Assembly (NCBI GenBank): GCA_947034885.2
Contig: OX344756.2
Location: 8,019,598 to 8,083,597 of the forward strand
Direction: 5' to 3'
Length of the DNA: 64,000 nt
Source of the DNA: Thuidium tamariscinum
Lineage: Eukaryota > Streptophyta > Bryopsida > Hypnales > Thuidiaceae
Shown: positions 1 to 11,438 of the stretch, piece after piece
Layout: every line of letters begins with the position of its first letter
Numbering within the stretch: position 1 is the first letter of the stretch
Program-made: the position numbers and the translations under genes
The notes under the pieces: generated by a model
Database searches by the model: none
What the model was told of the DNA's origin: nothing
Seen by the model: only the letters and a program-made list of their open reading frames with translations

Positions 1-2297
1 ACTAATGCAACGAATTTATCCTTAAATCAGCAATCTCAAATTATATTCATTCTCTTCGAATTTCGATCCTTCTCACAGGCTAAAGCTGTACGCGCTACTG
101 CTAGAATTTTACAAGCTTGAGCGAGCTTGTAATGTATCAAAATCTAGCTCGCCTCGCCACGGAAGGCTTCAATCTCTAGAATTCGACACACTGCACCAAC
201 ACCCTAAGGAGTTGCAGGGAGCGAGTTCTACCTCACGAGCGCTCAGGTTGACCAAAGCTCATCTTGCAAATTTTATATCCAGCGTTTAAGTACAGCAAAC
301 AACAAAACACAGGTACGTTTCAATCCTACCCGAGACAACAGCTTTATGTCCGTTCTGGGATGGATCATCCTCACCGTACCGAATGCAAGGTTGAGACAGT
401 CAGGCTGGCACGGCGAGTTATATTCTTATAATACAGCATTCCAGCCAACTCCTGGAACACGCACCTACTCCGTGATTAATTTAAACTCTATTTCAAGGTC
501 ATCACCAAACATACAGATCGAGTTCTGCGTGCCTCGTTCTCATTTACTGAACAGCTCCGCCCACCCTGTCCAGATCCAAGCTAGCTAGAAATTGCCCGCA
601 GAGTCGCAGGCACTTCCCTCGAAATCGTTCCGGAACATGGATCGTGGAATAAAATGCCGACGTAATTGCTGCTGGCTTTATTACAGTTAATGACCTTCAC
701 TGCCCTGAAACTAAAGTACTCCGGATCCCCACTACCCATCTTCTGAGTGGGGTACAGTCAAGATGTGTACAGCACATTCACGCGCGTGCTGCACTCTCTG
801 TAATTTATTCACAAACAGGTTCGATTCACACCTCTCTGAATCTCCCAACCGGAAATTTCTGGTGGGCGATTGATCGAGAGAGATGAATTCAGGGAGGCAA
901 TTGACAACCCAGCTGCAGTCCGTACACTACGTACCGTACGTACAGTCGTAGAGAGGGTCGCAGTAGAGAGTTGACAATAAACCTCAAGGCCGGAACCTTT
1001 TGTCGTTTATGAAGGAAATCATGATGTTTATTAAGCAATTCATTCTTTATTCGTCTGGTACTAGATGAGGGTGAGGGTGACGTGGCCGAAGTGGGGTGGT
1101 CAATCGACGATTCGAGGTCCATGCATATCATGCGAACAGAGTGCAATTCCGGAAATCCGGGATAAACTTCAGTTAAGTTACAGTTCCTCGGTGCTCGATC
1201 ACAAGTTCTACTTAACTTACTACTATTATAGTCCACGCACAGATCGAGCCCATTCTGTCCATTCGTTGGCATGCTTTTATTTGAGATTTCTTTCTTTCCA
1301 CAAATGAAATTAAGTACTGTCGACGATCGATCAGAGAAAACCGATGACCCAGATCGAGCTCCGGATCACTAACCTCGCGTTGTCGAGTCATGGAAAAGAA
1401 TGAGAAGCATATATTAATTCAATTCATTTGATTGGGTCCGCCACCCTTGACAAATTGCCTCCTCCCTTAAAATTAAATAAAGAATCCATCAAAGATTCAA
1501 AGAGAATGCCAACAGAATAGTCGTCAAGTTATAGGGTGTCGTGCTGATTTCCTGGTTTTGGTCAAGGTGTGGGAAGTGCATGCTTTCGACTGTCGCAGAA
1601 GTCGCCTCTTTTCCAGCCGAAGAAAAAGGAGGACTCAGGAATTCAAATGGCTGCGAGCTTATCTGTACTTCTGTACTTCTTTATTGGGGCTTTGTTGCTC
1701 AAGCATTTTGACAACTTTCGTGCTACGCAAACAGTTTTCAAAGGGAAAAAGTTGGCTATCTAATCTCCCTTTTCGAAATTGTCAATTGATGAATTCGTTA
1801 AACTTGAATGTTACAAAATCTTCAAAGAAAATTGATATTAGAGTATATGGATGAGTATTCATCCGATCCACGTTTTTCTTTTTTTCTCTTAAATTTCTCT
1901 TCTTTCTTTTTCTTTTCTTCATGAGCCTCGCCGTCTGCACTGCCTCAACAAATGACAGCCAAAGAGTGGGCTGTAGATCTTGTCTTGATTCTTTCTGTTT
2001 GTTGAAGCAAATGAGTACTGTAGAGCCCACAGGCTCATGGAAAATGAATATCTGGGAGTTGCTTTTTCTCTTGCCAGCACTATTGGCTACAGTGGACTGA
2101 GTGGAGTAGGTACAGCAGTTTGTACTGCTGTCCCATGTAGTACGATTCTCCCTACCAGGTACTGCACAACATCATGGTACACATAAATTATGAAATCATG
2201 ATATTTCAATTCGGTGGAGCCCTGGAGTGGCGGGGATTCTTATGCCTGGGCATGGAAATTTTGATGGAGTTCAAAATGAGAAATTGAGTAACTTATA
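1..2297. other. Left flank, no recognised gene
   Basis: Base composition is clearly less AT-rich than the DNA that follows, which suggests genic flank such as the upstream region of a gene beyond the left edge. Open frames here are short and overlap on both strands. The longest, 127 codons on the minus strand at 889-1272, resembles no family I know. A pyrimidine-rich tract lies at about 1866-1925. A 38-codon frame starting with ATG near 1647 encodes a short hydrophobic peptide, but nothing supports its expression. Confidence 0.4.
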
Positions 2298-2683
2298 AGG
2301 TAGGTACACCCAAAATGGCACCTAACCTTTAAGCGCCATCTACAATGTACATACATTTCCAAAATCAGTCATGTACCCAGACTGTAGATGGCACTTTTTT
2401 TTTTTTTTTTTTGAAACACATGGACAATTTCCATTGCAAGGGAAAAGGTACAATGAACCAAGGGCAAGGCCCCGGCAGAAAACCCAGTTTTTTTGTTGTA
2501 GATGGCACTTTCAGAAACACACTTTGACCGTTAATAACTTTTGCATACAATATCCAAATCCTTTGTTCTTTGGTGTGTTGGAACATGCTTCACTCGCCAA
2601 CAAGATTGCATAAAAATCTGAACAACATGATAACAGGACCTAGACACAGTAAGAATTAGTGGTGCTTTTGGGTGTATCCACCT
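2298..2683. mobile_element. MITE family M1, copy 1 (TA target site)
   Basis: The termini are inverted repeats beginning AGGTAGGTACACCC on the left, with the reverse complement AGGTGGATACACCC on the right. TA flanks both ends (2296-2297 and 2684-2685), as in Tc1/mariner or Stowaway-type elements. Two similar elements lie at 16904-17177 and 41419-41690. This copy is about 110 bp longer because a T-run and an internal repeat of the GTAGATGGCACTTT motif have been added. It has no coding capacity. Superfamily assignment rests only on the TA target and is inferred. Confidence 0.8.
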
Positions 2684-4470
2684 TAGTAAGAGTCGGATTC
2701 ATACGAATTCTAGCCATCCAGGAACCACCAACCACCTAAACAAGTTACTTGCAATCTAGTGGGATTTAAATTTTATTTTTTATTTTAAAATTTGTAGTCA
2801 CCCACAGGAAAAAAAATTAAATATTGATGTTTGACGGCATGAAAGTTCAAAAGTTGTGAAGTTGAATGAAACGGAGACATGTGGTAAATGCAAATAGAGT
2901 CTCACATGATTGTTGTGGCATGCTTGGACTCAAGGCATCATTTAAACAAAATTAAAGTATATATGTAGTGGGTAGTAGGTTTCAAGGTTGTCACATTGGA
3001 CAAGTTATTATTCATTTCTTGTCCAATTGGACAAGAAATGAATAGTAACTTGTCCAATATGACAAGAAATGAATAGTAACTTGTCCAATATGACAACTCG
3101 GGTAGGTTTGGAAACAGGTGGGGGGCAACTCTCATATGTTGTGACTAAAAGAACTTATCACAAGGATATTATATAGATATATGAAGAGAGCACTTGTTCG
3201 ATCATATTAGGATATATATAAACTTCAAAATTTAATTTATATTAGATCTTGTCTAAACTCAAGAATAACTAATTTAATAATTAATTATGTTGTATTGTAA
3301 TTTTTTGTATGTTTATCTTATCATTTTAATAATTATACAATAAGTTACATAATTAAGAATTTTAGATGGCCTCACCTCTCTCCCATATATAGATAAGTTT
3401 TTTTTATTAATATTAAATTTATCTATTGAATTTTTAATGATATAATATCAATAAAGATTAAAAAAATCATAAAAATTTAGCCTTTAGGTTTTTAAACAAA
3501 TAGAGATATGAATCTAACAAGTATAAACTTATCATAAGGGAGTAGACTCCTTTAGTTGGGGTCTGAAGGTCCATGTAATTTTAGAAATAATAGACATCAT
3601 ATATCGTAAGTCAAACTAAAGATTATAAATTTATCTAAAGATTAGACATCAAGTTTTAAAGTTAGTTACATTAACTTGCCAGTAGAGTCCATTGTTCCTA
3701 AGTTTTAGCATAGAGAAGTAATTTCTTAGAGGTTTGAAAATTAAAAGGCCCTTTTTAGCCATGTTTATTAGATTGCATATTTTCAATCCATACTATTATT
3801 ATATTTGATTTATTTATTTATTTAATTAGATTTTCATACCATATTTTATTAATAATGTATATAGTACATCAATACATTGGAGGTAATCTAATGAGACATT
3901 GTTAAGTACATATACATAATTACATATAGTCTTAAAAAGGACATAAAAAGAGTTTGTTTTTTAAATTTATTGGAATTGTAATATGTGTTTATAACTAAGA
4001 TAAGAACATTAAGCTTATTCTTTGATTTTCAAATATGACTTGTAAAGATTCAATAAATAATAATAATAAATAATAATAATAATAATAATAATAAATATAT
4101 ATTAATATAGATGATAGAATAAAAGATTTTTCTTAGAAGATTCATTTGAAACTACATTTTTTTTTTAATTTATCTAAATAGAGATACTTACAACTAGCCT
4201 TTTGTTGGATGTGACCATCATAATTTTAAAATGATCTAAAAACTAAAATGTGATGGCAATTAGTATAAATCATTTAATCAAAGATTGAAAGAGTTTTTAA
4301 AAAATTGTGATTCTTAGACTTAATGAATTGGCAATATAGATCCCAAGACCAATTAAATAGACAAAAATTAAATTGTTGTTATATGATTTGAAACGTCATT
4401 GCCATCTAGAAGTACATTCATTAGGCTTTTTTCAAACATTGGGAAAAAAATGCTCTTAAGATTGAGTGAA
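2684..4470. repeat. Segmental duplication block A, copy 1
   Basis: This stretch aligns along its length with 13445-15180, starting at a shared TAGTAAGAG and ending near an AAGATTGA motif. The copies differ by scattered substitutions, a MITE present only here (2983-3101) and a TA/TG-repeat expansion present only in the other copy. No coding frame is credible. An AAT-rich simple repeat lies at about 4045-4095. Confidence 0.85.
2983..3101. mobile_element. Small palindromic hAT-like MITE with 8-bp TSD
   Basis: A 119-bp insertion is flanked by the direct repeat GTAGGTTT at 2975-2982 and 3102-3109. The duplicated block at 13739-13746 has a single uninterrupted GTAGGTTT, so the empty site is visible. 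The ends are inverted (left CAAGGTTGTCACATTGGAC; right, as reverse complement, CCGAGTTGTCATATTGGAC) and the interior is nearly palindromic. One arm segment is tandemly duplicated. An 8-bp target duplication with a CA-type end fits the hAT superfamily, which is an inference. Confidence 0.8.
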
Positions 4471-7021
4471 TGCACTTAGTCCTTAAGGGGTTAATGTTTT
4501 CTTCATCATAGTTGTCAATTTGTAGGAATCAAGAAATTTAAAATAATGCGTTAGGTTTGTGCAATGATTAACTTTGGGTATCACTTTTAGGGTACACTAA
4601 CTAGATGTTTTTAATTTAAAATCTCCAAAGTTTGTCTAATTTGTTCATTTTGATCAAGTAAGAAGATCCTATAATGGAAAAAATGGCTACACCTCAATAA
4701 ATTCAAGATATATATTTCTATTGAATTTTCTTTAAAAAATTTAAATTTTTGGACCTTTTGATAGAAGTGAGAAATTTCTTGGGGATTTGTAGGCATTACA
4801 ATGAACAATTTATTGAATTTTTGTTGATAAAATTAATTATTTTATATATTGGAGTAATTGGACCACTAAATGTCAATCATATTCAAAGAATTTATTAAAA
4901 TAAAATTAATCAATATTTCAAATGCTTGTTTTTGAGGATTCTAGGTGCATAGGACAAATTTCATTTTTTCAACTAAAAAATTCATTCTTAAAATCTTTAA
5001 AATATTAATTGTGATGAAATCTAGAAGAAATCAACAACTCATAATTCATCATAATAAACTTGTTATTTCCATTTCCTATGCTCAAAAATAGATCAATCTA
5101 GGAAAGGGGGGGGTTGGAAAGAGGTGTAGCTACTTTCTTAACCCTTAAAGGAAAATAATCCAACTACTTGGCTTTTTCAACTACATTTATAAAAAAATTT
5201 GAAATGTGAATGTCATGAACAATTTCAAAGGAATTCTAGATGATTTTTTTGATTGAATCCATTAGTACAGTCCAATCATTAAAGATTGAGTATACAATTT
5301 TTGGTAAACTTTCAAGGATGGAAAAGGTGCTTTGGCCATTACTTCCAATCTTCATATATTTTTTCCATATTTCAAAATTATTTGAAGATAATTATACATG
5401 AATATTATGATCATATATGTCATAACTTAGAAAAAAATCAAAATTTTGGAGTACTTTTGAGCATTCCTAATATTATAGTTGTCTTATTTATTCAATAAGA
5501 AATAATTCTAAAAAATTTGTGTCATTTTCTATAGGAATTTCAATTACATAAACAAACCTTGTTCTATAGAGAAAAATAGAATCTTATATATCTATTCTTA
5601 TAATGAAATAAAATTTGTTTTTGAAAATAAAATATTTGATGGTGATGAACCAACTATGTCCTTCACTAATGAGAAACATGCATTTCTAAGAAAATAGTCC
5701 CCTTCTACAAGGCCATATACTCATCAAGTCAAAGAGAAAGATTTCAACAACTTAGCAACAAAGTATGGAAAATTGGAATAGAAAAGACTTGTCATTTGTA
5801 AGTCATAATCATCATTATCAAAAAACTAGGCAATCTTGAAAACAAACATTTTGCTCTAATTCGAAGGCTTTGCTTTCAAACATACATTGCCTTTAATTGA
5901 AAACCCCATAAGTATATTTTTGTCATTTTTTATTTTCAAAATATATAAATGAAAAATTTTCTAGAAAAAATTGATCATTTGGCATTTTAGGAAATGTGTT
6001 TCAAATATGTGATGAAAATATTTGACATCTATAAAATGATGACATTGATATTGAAGATGGGAGAAAACTATAATGTTTATAATTTTATTTCTTAAGATGG
6101 AACAATCTTTGCACTTTCAACAATGAAGACAAACAACAATGAAGCTCTATTTACTTCTACAATGATTGTACACACAAGATCTTCACCACTAAGTAGGCAT
6201 ATTAAGCTATCCAATCAACACTATCCTCTCAATATTTCACAGTAATTTATGTAATTTCACACTCTTTTTCTCACACAATAGCAAGAGTCATAGTTCAAAG
6301 ACTCATAATTCTCCCATATCTCAACTTTCTTAAACATTAGACATGTCATTTACATGGAAAGACGCATCATATTGTTCCCTAAACTCAGTGAAGCGTTGCT
6401 ACTCAATGAGGAAATTACAAGTTCATCCAAGCAAATGAAACAAGAATACACTCACTAAAATGCCCAATTTGTAGTTTTAAGAATCTAACTTTTTGTCATG
6501 TCCCTATACATCAGTAATATGTTAAACCACGAAACATGAATAGATGGGCAACCTAACCTGAATAAAATGTAGTTAGATTAAAACGAGTCCCAGCTGCAGC
6601 CATCCACTTCTTTTCCTTTGTGTTTCCGTGGAGTAACTCTTAAGAATCTAGTTGAGGCTACCAAATCTGGCGGATTTTGCACAACATTTTTATTTTTTCA
6701 AAACTACAATACAATTTCTGGCAAAATCCAACAAAATTTTCACTAATTTGCTGTAAGACCTGGCTACATGAATGCATTTTTTACCTCAAATTTGCGAGGG
6801 TGAATTATGTGTTGAAATGTGTTGATCTTTAGCCCCCTCCAAAAAAGAGAATGGCTGGCTGCTGCGATGGAAAAAACCAATATACGTCCCAAAGGTCGAA
6901 GTCATGAAAGGCAATTAAGTAAAAGAAAACTGAAGTCCGTCTAAACCCCAATTAATTCATCTGTGCATTCCAATCCCACAACTTCGAAATTGGGAAAAAA
7001 AAGTAGGAAACTGAAAGCGGT
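4471..7021. other. AT-rich intergenic DNA
   Basis: No credible coding frame, RNA gene or well-bounded repeat was found. It lies downstream of the minus-strand Rossmann-fold gene and should contain that gene's 3' UTR just left of 7022. Confidence 0.5.
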
Positions 7022-10000
7022 CTACCGAGACATGTCCTTGGCCATCTCCTTGATCTGGTCTATTGTGAAAATTCCATAATAAGAGTCGCTTACCAAAGCC
7101 CTGAGTACTGCGGCAGCCACATCGTCCACGCTTACTGGGAGAGCAAGCAAGAGGTCAGACGCAGGTAAGTTCTTCAATGGTCGTGTGAATGTTTCTGTGG
7201 CTGTTAAAACCTTTTCCAATGGCTCTCCCAAAAGATTTAATGGAATGTCTATCCCGTTCAAGTTTTTCCTTCCATAGATGAAACCCGGACGAAGAATGGT
7301 TCCTGCCATCAGAACAAAATCACGGTGGTCATTAGTTTACATCCATTAAAGTATTCCGCAACATTTATGAACCTAATATCCCATTCTGTTTACCACAATG
7401 ACCTCTAGAATATTAACAACTCATCTGTAGTAGAACCTCTCTAGGTCGATCCTCTATAGGCCAATAAACCTCTGTATGCCAATGTTGTCAAACCGGTGTT
7501 GGGCTTAGCCACATTACAAAGGTTTTGACTAAAACTGACCCTCTATAAGTCAATAAACCTCTCTAATTTATTGTTGTCAAACCGGTCCCAGACCTATTGA
7601 TTTAGAGAGGTTCTGTTGTATTTCTTACACATGGTTGGACTTACAGGCAAGTGCTATAAGCATGGCTTGGCTAAATGTCTAAAATTTGAATGGAAACAGG
7701 GTTGTGTCGTTGATGTGTTCTACAACCACCCACTGTGAAATTACACAAAAAAACTCGTGCATAGTAATTAAAATTTTGATCTAAAAGAATTTGGGCTTTA
7801 TTGCCCAAAGATCTCTCCATGGCTCTGTAGTGGTCTCCCAAAAATCACAATCCTACATAAGTTTAAATGCTTGAAGTGATGCACATAGTTTCCAGCGTCC
7901 AACTTACATCCATTGCGAAGATAGGATTGAAATGACAAACCAAATAAATGAGTGCAAAATAAGCAATGAAACATGAGTTCAGTTCACAGATTATCGCAAT
8001 TGTGGACTATAAAAGAGAGGACGAGTCAGTTGCAACACACCAGAGGTCGGAAATACAGCTAGAATCTCCGATTCTGTTTTTCGCTTCCCTATAAAATAGC
8101 CGTTTTTCAGAGCAAAGTCTGGTAAATTGTAGTCATGCACTGAGATGTAGATAAACTTCTGAACACCTGTAAAAAAATCACCACTCAATCAGAAGGAGGT
8201 CGATGAAGAGGGGTGTCAGACCTCAAGTAATTTGTATGAACGAAGTGCTGATTCCTACAAAGCAATCAGTGAAAAAATCATAGCAGTTGGTGACCACAGA
8301 AGGAGGAATAGGTTCAAAAATTAAGGGTCTTTACTAATTCTCTCTTCAATGACTGGTCACAAGATAAAATCAACAGCTATACTTTCTAACTGTTCAAAAA
8401 TTCAACTGCCTCGCTTGGACAATTTTCATTCACCAGTGCTATCATAGAGCATGGGTGGCTCCCGTTCATTTCAGAATACATTTTGTTAACGGAGTTTACA
8501 TTTGCAGTATTCAATTACATGAGGATGATACCCACCATTGCCCAGTGCACAAGGTATACTCACCAGCCTTCTTGGCAGCATTTACAGCTATAATGTTCGC
8601 TTCGCCGTTGATCTTCTCAATCTGATCGTCGGGTCCAATCAGTTTACCAAGAGTGGAAACCACAGCTTGCACTCCACTAAGGAGCGAGTCCCAATCAGTA
8701 AGAAACACATCCCCTGTTGCAACCCAATATCAATCAATTAAAAGAATCACTGCCCGGGGTTTCATGCCAACATTCATCGTCATCGTCCAAATTTCTCTGG
8801 CTTGTAACTATGCATTGCAATTTCGTACATCCACATTCATAGGATCTAAATACTCAAACAATATCTTCATTCTTTACTATGAAACTGACAATAAATTTTA
8901 TCAACAGAAAATTACCTCACCTAATGGATGTAGAATGTCATGAAATATCCTTAAAAAAGATGCAGCAGTATTGTCTTTCACTAGTTAATACTCACACTAT
9001 TCTTAATAGATTCTCAAGTAGCAGGACCAAGGAATCGCCAGATGGTAATCATAGACCTTTCCCAGTGAGGGAGCTGCAACAAATCTGCTTAAGATGTTCA
9101 TTGTTTTTCAATTGAAGAAAGAGTGGCTTGCCTGCAACCCAAGTGACTCGGTCTGTCCATGGATCTTGGGTCATGGGGCGTCCTGACCTGCTCAGACTCA
9201 CAACTGAGATGCCCTGCTGAACAGCTGCTTTGCAAACCGCTGAGCCAACGAATCCATTACCACCCAGCACCAGGATCTGGAAGCAAACATCACATGCCCT
9301 TGATGCGTTAATAACGATTTCACTCATTCAAAGAATTAATAATACTTATAAAGAGCTTTGAAGCTAATGTGACAAGAGTCTGAATTAGAATTGAATTAGA
9401 GGAGCTGAATTAGAATTAATACAGATACCTATCTTAATTGTACAAGATATACAACCACTGGCATTCAAATGCACAGTCCTGCCATCAGAAGCTCATTTTG
9501 AAGTCTAAAACTTTGAATATTATGATCCTCTAACATACAAGTGAAATTTGAACGTAGGGCAAATTATGGAACATGATCTTCAGACACCTATGGACGAAAA
9601 TAGTACCAGATACAAATCTTGCAAGGTTCAAATATTGGTTATAAGTTTTAAATGCCATCGACATTGGCACATGTCTAGTTATGGTAATCAAATCCATAGT
9701 TATGCTAAATCATTTGAAAAGTGAGTATATACTGGCAGCTCGCCAAGTGCTACCTTGCAAATTATTCTTGATAACCATGTCCAAGTCCATGACAAGAAAA
9801 ACATTCACGTAATAAACCGTGAAATTCCGCACACACTAACCTTTTGGGCCTTGACTTCGAAAGGGATATCAATGGGATTAGGGTTATAGTCTGAACTACT
9901 CGAATACGTTGCATTCACCTGCCGCCTACAGATGCCACCAGCAATTACGCACTGCCCATAAGAAACATCCCAACTCAAATACCGTCCCAGAGAATACCAC

Positions 10001-10349
10001 AAGTGCACAATTAGGGTATGCCTCCAATTTAAAGCTTCGGTGAGAATTACATCAAAACATCACCCTTCTCGGAGAGAGTACAAGAAGCCCAGTAGTAAAC
10101 CACAAACCCTAATCTCAGCATTCTTTTTTCAGATTACAAAACAGGGGGGAAAGAACGACTGATCATTGGGGTTTAAGACTCTCACCTTACACTGTAAGAG
10201 CGTCTCAATGGGGTTCCCACGAGTAGACGTTGACGAAATCGCAGTGACGACAGAGGAGCAGCAACCTCAGTATGAGAAATGGAGCTTGAGTTTGAGTGCA
10301 AGAGAGAACTAGAGGAAGCTGCAATAGGAGAGACCGCCATAGCTCCCAT
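7022..10349 (-). CDS. Chloroplast NAD(P)-binding Rossmann-fold protein, At1g32220-like
   Basis: Six exons, read on the minus strand: 10349-10186, 9925-9841, 9276-9132, 8713-8564, 8166-8041 and 7302-7022. They join in frame to give 316 residues. Residues 1 to about 75 are rich in Ser, Ala and Arg, as in a plastid transit peptide. The nucleotide-binding loop GGNGFVG is at 88-94. A SRSGRP segment follows, then INGEAN, HDYNLP near 192-197, and Y205-x3-K209, matching the Tyr/Lys pair of short-chain dehydrogenases. The C-terminus GIFTIDQIKE is typical of plant At1g32220 orthologues. That Arabidopsis protein is an atypical SDR reported in plastoglobules; its substrate is unknown to me, so no reaction is assigned. 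The ATG is the first in frame with the transit peptide. Every intron is GT-AG except intron 3, which is GC-AG. Length and motifs look complete. Part of the gene is duplicated at 17322-22650. Confidence 0.93.
7428..7620. mobile_element. Emigrant-like (pogo-type) MITE in intron 5
   Basis: The ends share AGAACCTCTCTA in inverted orientation, and internal motifs such as CTCTATAAG and CAAACCGGT recur on both sides. This strongly recalls Emigrant/pogo MITEs, which have ACCTCTATAA-type termini and a TA target. TA lies just outside the right end; the left flank reads TG, probably a decayed TA. It sits wholly within intron 5 and does not disturb the splice sites. Confidence 0.7.
8714..9131 (-). other. 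GC-AG intron (intron 3 of the Rossmann gene)
   Basis: Exon 3 ends GTTGCAG and the intron begins GCAAGC rather than GT. The acceptor is CAACAG before GGGATG. Using this pair restores a phase-1 junction and reads WVAG-DVFLTDW, as expected for the family. The C at intron position 2 inside an otherwise consensus donor is the usual form of plant GC-AG introns. Confidence 0.85.
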
Positions 10350-10697
10350 GCGGAAATTGCAAGACTCCGTCGGTGGATTTTACTGGAAGTGCAAGTATTG
10401 TACACAAGAAAAGAACCTTGATTGCAATTGATAAAGAATTGGGTTTTCTTAATGGGTGGATTTGTGTTGTAATTCGGGGGGCATTGAGCTTTCTAGTGAT
10501 GCAAGACGGAGATCAGAATGTGGGCGTGTGTAGAATTTCTGACCTCTCTCCTGCTGGAAGGAAAAACAGAAACAAAAACTCCAGCCTCTTTTATGAATAC
10601 TGGTAATTTATAAGTTAGCAAGAGATAAACCTGCTTCAACTTAGAAGGGAGACTCTGTCCTACCCAAAAGGCAGACTTCATGGAAATTCTTTTTTAA

Positions 10698-11335
10698 CCC
10701 CTGAATGCCCGAAGCACCAAAATCTGGTGTTTGCAAAACTTTGAAGTTAAATAAAACTTAACCAAGTTTCTATTTTTAATAGTTTAATATTTTTGGAAAG
10801 TTTTTCATGAAGTCTAGTTTTAGCATCAAAAATCCGATCTTAAAAATAACTAATAGTGATTTTTCTATTCAAGATTTTGTGCAAGGGTACCCATTGCAAT
10901 CTTGGCTTCCTGTAGTGTTGAGAGTTCTTGGAAATGAGCCTCAAATACACTAGATCTTGGATCAAAAATCACATTCAAAATTCATTTAAGAAAATTACGG
11001 AGTAGTTTTTAAGAAACCATAAATTGATTGGGGTTATACATGTTAGGTCCTTTAACCTCATTTTTTTTTGGTAACCATTGTTTTAGATTTGACTTGTGAA
11101 AAGAGGATCGAAAGTTTTTGCAATTTTAGCACCCTCATGGTCAAACATTATAATCTTTCAGTCCATAAGTGATATTGTTGTGTTTTCTTTTCCCACGAGA
11201 TCATCTAACATGTCTAGTTTGAATTTGTACGGTTACAATTCAAAAAAAATTGATACAACTTATCAAAATGTTGACATTTTGTTCAATTTAGAGGAAATTC
11301 CAAGACACTCAAAACATGCCTTGGGCATTTAGGAG
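10698..11335. mobile_element. MITE of a TTAA-targeting family, copy 1
   Basis: A 638-bp element has inverted ends (left CCCCTGAATGCCC; right, as reverse complement, CTCCTAAATGCCC). It is flanked on both sides by TTAA (10694-10697 and 11336-11339). The paralogous site at 22694-22707 lacks it and has a single TTAA. A homologous element with the same flanks is at 51830-52476. TTAA target duplication with CCC-starting ends is a piggyBac-type hallmark, though Kolobok elements also use TTAA. There is no coding capacity. Confidence 0.82.
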
Positions 11336-11345
11336 TTAAGAAGTT

Positions 11346-11438
11346 TTTTTGTTTTTTTTTACACAAATGAAATGGACTTTCATTGCAAAATAAAATTACA
11401 ATACCCACCAACTACAAGTGGCCTGGAGAGGGATAGAC
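11346..11438 (-). mobile_element. Truncated retroposon tail (LINE/SINE 3' end)
   Basis: A short insertion begins, on the plus strand, with T-runs broken by one G, which is a poly(A) tail read on the minus strand. Its TSD is TTTTTTAAGAAGTT, intact at 11439-11452. The left TSD copy was later split by the TTAA MITE, leaving TTTTTTAA at 10690-10697 and TTAAGAAGTT at 11336-11345. The uninterrupted 14-bp sequence at 22694-22707 is the empty site. Too little sequence remains to name a family. Confidence 0.7.

Noticed and set aside
810..850. GGTTCGATTC resembling a tRNA T-arm
   Set aside because: No acceptor, D or anticodon stem around it.
889..1272. 127-codon minus-strand open frame
   Set aside because: No recognisable motif, overlapped by a plus-strand frame, and no splice or promoter support.
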